Shown here: in pieces, positions 60,751 through 64,000 of the stretch | Position numbering within the stretch: position 1 is the stretch's first letter | Layout: each line of letters begins with the position of its first letter | Source of the DNA: Winogradskyella sediminis | GTDB taxonomy: Bacteria; Bacteroidota; Bacteroidia; Flavobacteriales; Flavobacteriaceae | DNA: 64,000 nt | Direction of reading: 5' to 3' | NCBI RefSeq assembly: GCF_003387355.1 | Contig: NZ_QUNH01000002.1 | Coordinates: 289,606 to 353,605 of the forward strand | Translations under genes and position numbers: made by a program | The notes under the pieces: generated by a model | The model's database searches: none | What the model was told of the DNA's origin: nothing | The model's input: the letters and a program-made list of their open reading frames with translations, nothing else

Positions 60751-61284
60751 TTAGTCATATTTAGCGTCAAAATTACCATTCCATTTGCCTTGCACTTTCA
60801 GTACCTGCTCAATAACATCTCTTACGGCACCTTTTCCACCATTTTTATGAGAAATATATTTAGAAATACCTTTAATCTCAGGGACGGCATCTTGAGGACA
60901 ACACGGCATACCAACCAATTTCATTACAGGAAAATCAGGTATGTCATCTCCCATATATAATACCTGAGATTTAGAAATATCATGACTCTCTAAATAGCTG
61001 TTAAGTTGTTCTATTTTATGATGTGCTCCTAGAAAAATATCTTTTATGCCTAAGCCAGCTAAACGTTTGCGAACCCCTTCATTTGATCCACCTGAAATAA
61101 TACAGAGGTTAAAACCCGCATCAATTGCTGTTTTTAAAGCAAATCCATCTTTTATGTTCATAGTTCGTAGCATTTCGCCATCGGTTGTTACAGTTATAGT
61201 GCCATCAGTAAGTACACCATCAACATCAAAAATAAATGTGGTAATGTCTGCTAAATATTCTTTGTAACTTTTATCGTCGCTCAT
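60751..61284 (-). CDS. kdsC: KdsC-like HAD phosphatase
   Basis: The 177-residue HAD phosphatase has 'FIFDVDGVLTDGTITVTT' (catalytic Asp20 and Asp22), 'CIISGGSNEGVRKRLAGLGI' and 'QVLYMGDDIPDFPVMKLVGM'. Family members are tetrameric C0-type phosphatases, most often 3-deoxy-D-manno-octulosonate 8-phosphate phosphatase, which feeds lipid A core synthesis. The substrate is inferred, because no other Kdo gene is nearby. Confidence 0.92.
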   Translation of the reverse strand: MSDDKSYKEYLADITTFIFDVDGVLTDGTITVTTDGEMLRTMNIKDGFALKTAIDAGFNLCIISGGSNEGVRKRLAGLGIKDIFLGAHHKIEQLNSYLESHDISKSQVLYMGDDIPDFPVMKLVGMPCCPQDAVPEIKGISKYISHKNGGKGAVRDVIEQVLKVQGKWNGNFDAKYD

Positions 61285-61294
61285 AAGCTTGTTT

Positions 61295-61813
61295 TCAAAG
61301 GTTTAATTTGGTTAATTGGTTAAATATATTAAAATAATGAAGGTCTGTTCGTAACTCAATATTTAGAATTCCATTTTTTTGTGAAATTTGAAATACTTCA
61401 TTTGAAACTAATAAAGGATGAACTGTTTTAATAACTTCTTGGATAGTCTTAGATTGATTTTTTGCATTTAAAATATAGTTTTTGTGATTTTCAAGACATT
61501 TAAAATTAGAATTAAATATACCAACAATATTATCAGTAGAATGTTTTCTTCTTATGCTAAACGTTTTAGTATCCGTTGTTTGGGTTTTCCAAATAACAGA
61601 AACAAACAGGTTTTTATTTTTTAAAGATATTAAAGAACGATCGGATGTAAAAGTAGACTTTTTATACTCTAAAATCCATGGTTTAGGAGTTGTAATTTTG
61701 CCATGCAATACATAAGACCATGCATTAAATTTTTCAAAATTTAAGCAAAAGGATTCATTAAGTTTATAATAAGGAGACTGCTGCTCAATAAAGGTCGCAT
61801 TAGATGTTATCAT
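61295..61813 (-). CDS. 172-residue flavobacterial protein of unknown function
   Basis: The soluble protein has the pattern 'YKLNESFCLNFEKFNAWSYV', 'LHGKITTPKPWILEYKKSTF' and 'LRTDLHYFNIFNQLTKLNL'. I recognise it only by position. It sits between the DUF2520 and kdsC genes, as in other flavobacteria. No domain or motif was identified. It is translationally coupled to DUF2520 (4-nt overlap). Confidence 0.65.
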   Translation of the reverse strand: MITSNATFIEQQSPYYKLNESFCLNFEKFNAWSYVLHGKITTPKPWILEYKKSTFTSDRSLISLKNKNLFVSVIWKTQTTDTKTFSIRRKHSTDNIVGIFNSNFKCLENHKNYILNAKNQSKTIQEVIKTVHPLLVSNEVFQISQKNGILNIELRTDLHYFNIFNQLTKLNL

Positions 61814-62592
61814 CTTTTTACCTTGTAATCACTAGAGATGTTATGGGTTTTTTTTATGGAAGAGGTAAGCATTTTATAAATTGCCTCATGTTCGTCTTTT
61901 TCTATAAGTCTTAGCTGCCGTTTTATGGTTTTTTTGTCATTGCGTTTAGCAGGACCTGTTTGGGCCATATAAGGTGACATTTGTTGAATTTTTTTTGCGG
62001 TTTCCGCAATTAAAGGGTGTAAGATTTGAAACTCAATATTTTTAGTCTCACAAATTTCATGACCAATTCTATACAATTGATTGGTGAAATTATTAACAAA
62101 TACTGCAGCTAAGTGTAGGGTTTGTCGTTGTTCTGTTGTAATTTTGTGAGGCTTGCAACCAACTGCTTTTGCTAAATCTTTTAAGAGTTGTAGATTTTCT
62201 TTTTCATACACTTCAATACAAATCGGAACTTCGGTAAAATCAATTTCAGCAGTTTTAGAAAAGGTTTGCAACGGATAAAACACACCAATTTTATTCTTTT
62301 TATCTAAATCATGCATGGCCACACTTCCTGAGGTATGCACAACAAACCGATCGGTAAATAGCAAGTCTGAAGATAATTGCGCAATGCTATCATCACTAAC
62401 AGCTATAATATAGATGTCGGCTTCTTTTAATGCCTCTAGCTGGTCTGTAATATCCACATCATTGGCATACGACGAAATAGAAGCACGTGTGCGATTATAC
62501 CATTGTGTAACCGAAATGTTTTCAGAATTTGAAAAGGCTTTATATATATGCGTGGCAACATTTCCTGCGCCGAGTAATACAACTGATATCAT
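61810..62592 (-). CDS. Rossmann-like and DUF2520 domain protein
   Basis: The 260-residue protein has an N-terminal Rossmann motif 'ISVVLLGAGNVATHIYKAFS' and 'DIYIIAVSDDSIAQLSSDLL', plus a C-terminal helical DUF2520 domain with 'LHLAAVFVNNFTNQLYRIGH' and 'SPYMAQTGPAKRNDKKTIKR'. It resembles pyrroline-carboxylate or ketopantoate reductase-like NAD(P) enzymes. Its substrate is unknown. Confidence 0.92.
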   Translation of the reverse strand: MISVVLLGAGNVATHIYKAFSNSENISVTQWYNRTRASISSYANDVDITDQLEALKEADIYIIAVSDDSIAQLSSDLLFTDRFVVHTSGSVAMHDLDKKNKIGVFYPLQTFSKTAEIDFTEVPICIEVYEKENLQLLKDLAKAVGCKPHKITTEQRQTLHLAAVFVNNFTNQLYRIGHEICETKNIEFQILHPLIAETAKKIQQMSPYMAQTGPAKRNDKKTIKRQLRLIEKDEHEAIYKMLTSSIKKTHNISSDYKVKR

Positions 62593-62758
62593 GGTGTAAA
62601 AATACTAAGATTTCTTATTTTAAAATCATAAGTATAAGATTAAAAAGATAACTTTGAGTATCAAAAATAATACGTTTGCATTTAAGTGAAATAGAGTATT
62701 TTTAGTAAATTATTTCACTGTCAAATGGTTAAATTAAAATTACATCAATTAAAACAAG

Positions 62759-63148
62759 ATGAGCAAAACTGATATAAAAAACAGAGAAGATATATTTTTA
62801 TTGGTGTCTAAATTTTATGAGAAAGTCAGAAAAGATGAAAAATTAGGGCCGTTTTTCAATGCCACAATAACAGATTGGAATGAACATTTAGAGCGCCTTA
62901 CTACGTTTTGGGAATCGAGTTTATTTTTAAAAACAAAATATTACGGCAACCCACTAGAGGCACATACAAAGGTCGATGCCGCCTTTAACCACAGTATTAC
63001 TGAAGTGCATTTTGGCCTTTGGTTAAATTTATGGTTTGAAACAATTAACGAATTATTTGAAGGAGATTACGCCGAAAATGCAAAACGTAGAGCGCGTAAA
63101 ATGGGAACTTTTATGTACATGAATATTTTTGAAGCAAGAAATACTTAG
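62759..63148 (+). CDS. Group III truncated hemoglobin
   Basis: The 129-residue protein has the truncated globin fold: 'ISKFYEKVRKDEKL'-like B/E helices, seen as 'LLVSKFYEKVRKDEKLGPFF', then 'HLERLTTFWESSLFLKTKYY' and the F/G helix 'HTKVDAAFNHSITEVHFGLW' carrying the proximal His. It binds oxygen or NO. It is a single gene. A TACGTTTG box at 62671-62678 fits its -7 promoter element, but the only TTG nearby is 14 nt away, so the -33 box is doubtful. Confidence 0.88.
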   Translation: MSKTDIKNREDIFLLVSKFYEKVRKDEKLGPFFNATITDWNEHLERLTTFWESSLFLKTKYYGNPLEAHTKVDAAFNHSITEVHFGLWLNLWFETINELFEGDYAENAKRRARKMGTFMYMNIFEARNT

Positions 63149-63205
63149 GCTTTAGATGCTAACTTCCTAAATTTGTGTTTTTAAACCCTAAAACCAAAAA
63201 CACAG

Positions 63206-63655
63206 ATGAAACTTATTAATGAATTTAAAGAATTTGCAGTAAAAGGAAACATGATGGATATGGCCATTGGTATCATTATTGGTGCAGCTTTTAATAAAGT
63301 CATAGACGTCTTAGCAAAACAAGTTATTCTACCTCCATTATCTTTACTTACAGATGGAGTAAAATTTGGGAACCGAAAATTCGTCTTGCGCGACGAAATA
63401 ACCGATGCTACCGGAGCAATAACAACAAGCGAAGTTGCTATAGCTTACGGAAAATTGTTAGAAGTATTTTTAGATTTTTTAATCATAGGATTTACCGTTT
63501 TTATAATCGTGAAATTTATGAATAGACTTAAAAATAAAGCTCAAGATGCTAAAGATAAAACGGTAGCGACACCTAAGGATATAGAATTGCTATCCGATTT
63601 AAAAGAGTTAATGGCTGAGCAAAATAAGATGCTCAAGTCAAATGTAAAAAGTTAG
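63206..63655 (+). CDS. mscL: Large-conductance mechanosensitive channel MscL
   Basis: The 149-residue protein has the MscL start 'MKLINEFKEFAVKGNMMDMA' and TM1 'IGIIIGAAFNKVIDVLAKQV'. A periplasmic loop and TM2 'FLDFLIIGFTVFIIVKFMNR' follow, then a charged C-terminal helical bundle. It forms a pentameric channel that opens on membrane tension as an osmotic safety valve. Confidence 0.95.
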   Translation: MKLINEFKEFAVKGNMMDMAIGIIIGAAFNKVIDVLAKQVILPPLSLLTDGVKFGNRKFVLRDEITDATGAITTSEVAIAYGKLLEVFLDFLIIGFTVFIIVKFMNRLKNKAQDAKDKTVATPKDIELLSDLKELMAEQNKMLKSNVKS

Positions 63656-63705
63656 TCGGATTTAAAGCTGCAATTTTAACATGTTTTAGCATATAAATGG
63701 AAACA

Positions 63706-63732
63706 TTGAGTAATTAAAAAAACATATCTTTG
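63706..63732 (+). promoter_or_regulatory. Promoter of the cytochrome c biogenesis gene
   Basis: TTG at 63706-63708 and a perfect TATCTTTG -7 box at 63725-63732 with a 16-nt spacer. The Bacteroidota consensus is TTG-N(17-23)-TAnnTTTG. The gene starts 24 nt downstream. Confidence 0.6.
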
Positions 63733-63756
63733 CACCGCTTAAAAAAGCCTATAGCT

Positions 63757-64000
63757 ATGCAAAAAAAAATCGCTAATTTCCTTTTTTCTACTAAACTTAC
63801 TGCCTTTTTATTTATAGCCTTCGCCGTTGCTATGGCAACGGGTACTATTTTAGATAGAAATATGGATACCTCGCCAACTCCATACACAAGAACGCTAATA
63901 TATAATGCATGGTGGTTTGAAGCCATAATGGTGTTTTTTGTAATCAATTTTATTGGTAATATTTTTAGGTATAAGCTTTTAAAAAAGGAGAAATGGGCAA
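63757..64000 (+). CDS. Cytochrome c biogenesis protein (CcsA/ResB-like), cut by the window end
   Basis: The first 81 codons read 'MQKKIANFLFSTKLTAFLFI', then 'AFAVAMATGTILDRNMDTSP', 'YNAWWFEAIMVFFVINFIGN' and 'IFRYKLLKKEKWA'. A basic start, two membrane helices and the 'AxGTxxDxxxDTSPTxYxRxxxYNAWWFE' pattern fit the fused ResB/CcsA (system II) cytochrome c assembly proteins of Bacteroidota. The gene continues beyond the window. An opposite-strand frame over it is a shadow. Confidence 0.85.
   Translation, partial: MQKKIANFLFSTKLTAFLFIAFAVAMATGTILDRNMDTSPTPYTRTLIYNAWWFEAIMVFFVINFIGNIFRYKLLKKEKWA

Noticed and set aside
63714..63947. Minus-strand 77-residue ORF
   Set aside because: It overlaps the plus-strand cytochrome c biogenesis gene, whose residues fit a known family.

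Overview
The window reads as chromosomal DNA of a member of the Bacteroidota, most likely a (marine-type) Flavobacteriaceae. The reasons are low GC, a type IX secretion C-terminal sorting domain, LytS/LytTR and TPR-kinase two-component pairs, promoters with a TAnnTTTG -7 box, and the flavobacterial gene block START-like / class IV aminotransferase / YqgE / HU / Fmt / RecQ / DUF493 / DUF4290 / MurA. No species call is possible from the sequence alone.

Layout. 1-10 kb: end of a kelch-type protein, a DUF4907 protein, a LytS/LytTR pair, two secreted surface proteins (one with a T9SS signal) and a TPR histidine kinase/response regulator pair. 10-15 kb: first copy of a small paralogous family, a lipoprotein, an Na+/H+ antiporter, and a translationally coupled pair of a YqcI/YcgG (GntA-like) heme N-oxygenase homologue and a DUF1989 protein. 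15-18.3 kb: an accessory zone with telomere-like G-rich tracts on both sides of a gene with a structured leader, then a heavily decayed endonuclease/exonuclease/phosphatase gene. 18.3-27.6 kb: two secreted proteins, a complete type I restriction-modification locus (hsdM-hsdS-hsdR) threaded with REP-like palindromic elements (two of them inside reading frames), a broken GIY-YIG nuclease gene between hsdS and hsdR, the second copy of the 120-aa paralog, and a tandem array of five 107-110 bp structured repeats next to tRNA-Met.

27.9-37 kb: conserved housekeeping (YqgE, HU, Fmt, RecQ, MurA). The MurA carries Asp in place of the fosfomycin-target Cys. 37.6-46.8 kb: a stress/light-response region of two same-strand operons. 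One is TetR / ABC1 kinase / DUF2867 oxidoreductase / DUF2256. The other is 143-aa protein / TIGR03643 / folE / small protein / SDR / glutathione peroxidase / TspO / SRPBCC / photolyase. Both operon promoters carry the same dyad, TGTTTAA(C/G)-N14-GTTAAACA as read on the + strand, placed exactly 5 nt from the -7 box, which suggests one regulator for both. 46.9-49.4 kb: arsenic operon (ArsR, DUF6428-type, ArsC-like, ACR3) with a palindrome in front. 49.6-56 kb: DUF2911 protein, then a PIG-L deacetylase / 39-aa membrane protein / Na+:solute symporter / Gfo-Idh-MocA operon. 56-64 kb: CorA, MscS-type channel, lipoprotein, Maf, UbiA prenyltransferase, KdsC-like phosphatase, DUF2520 protein, truncated hemoglobin, MscL, and the start of a cytochrome c biogenesis gene cut by the window end.

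The best candidates for undescribed biology are the shared dyad-controlled photolyase/TetR regulon, the tandem structured-repeat array beside tRNA-Met, the REP-like elements inside the type I R-M genes with their abutting GIY-YIG gene, and the GntA-like/DUF1989 pair.
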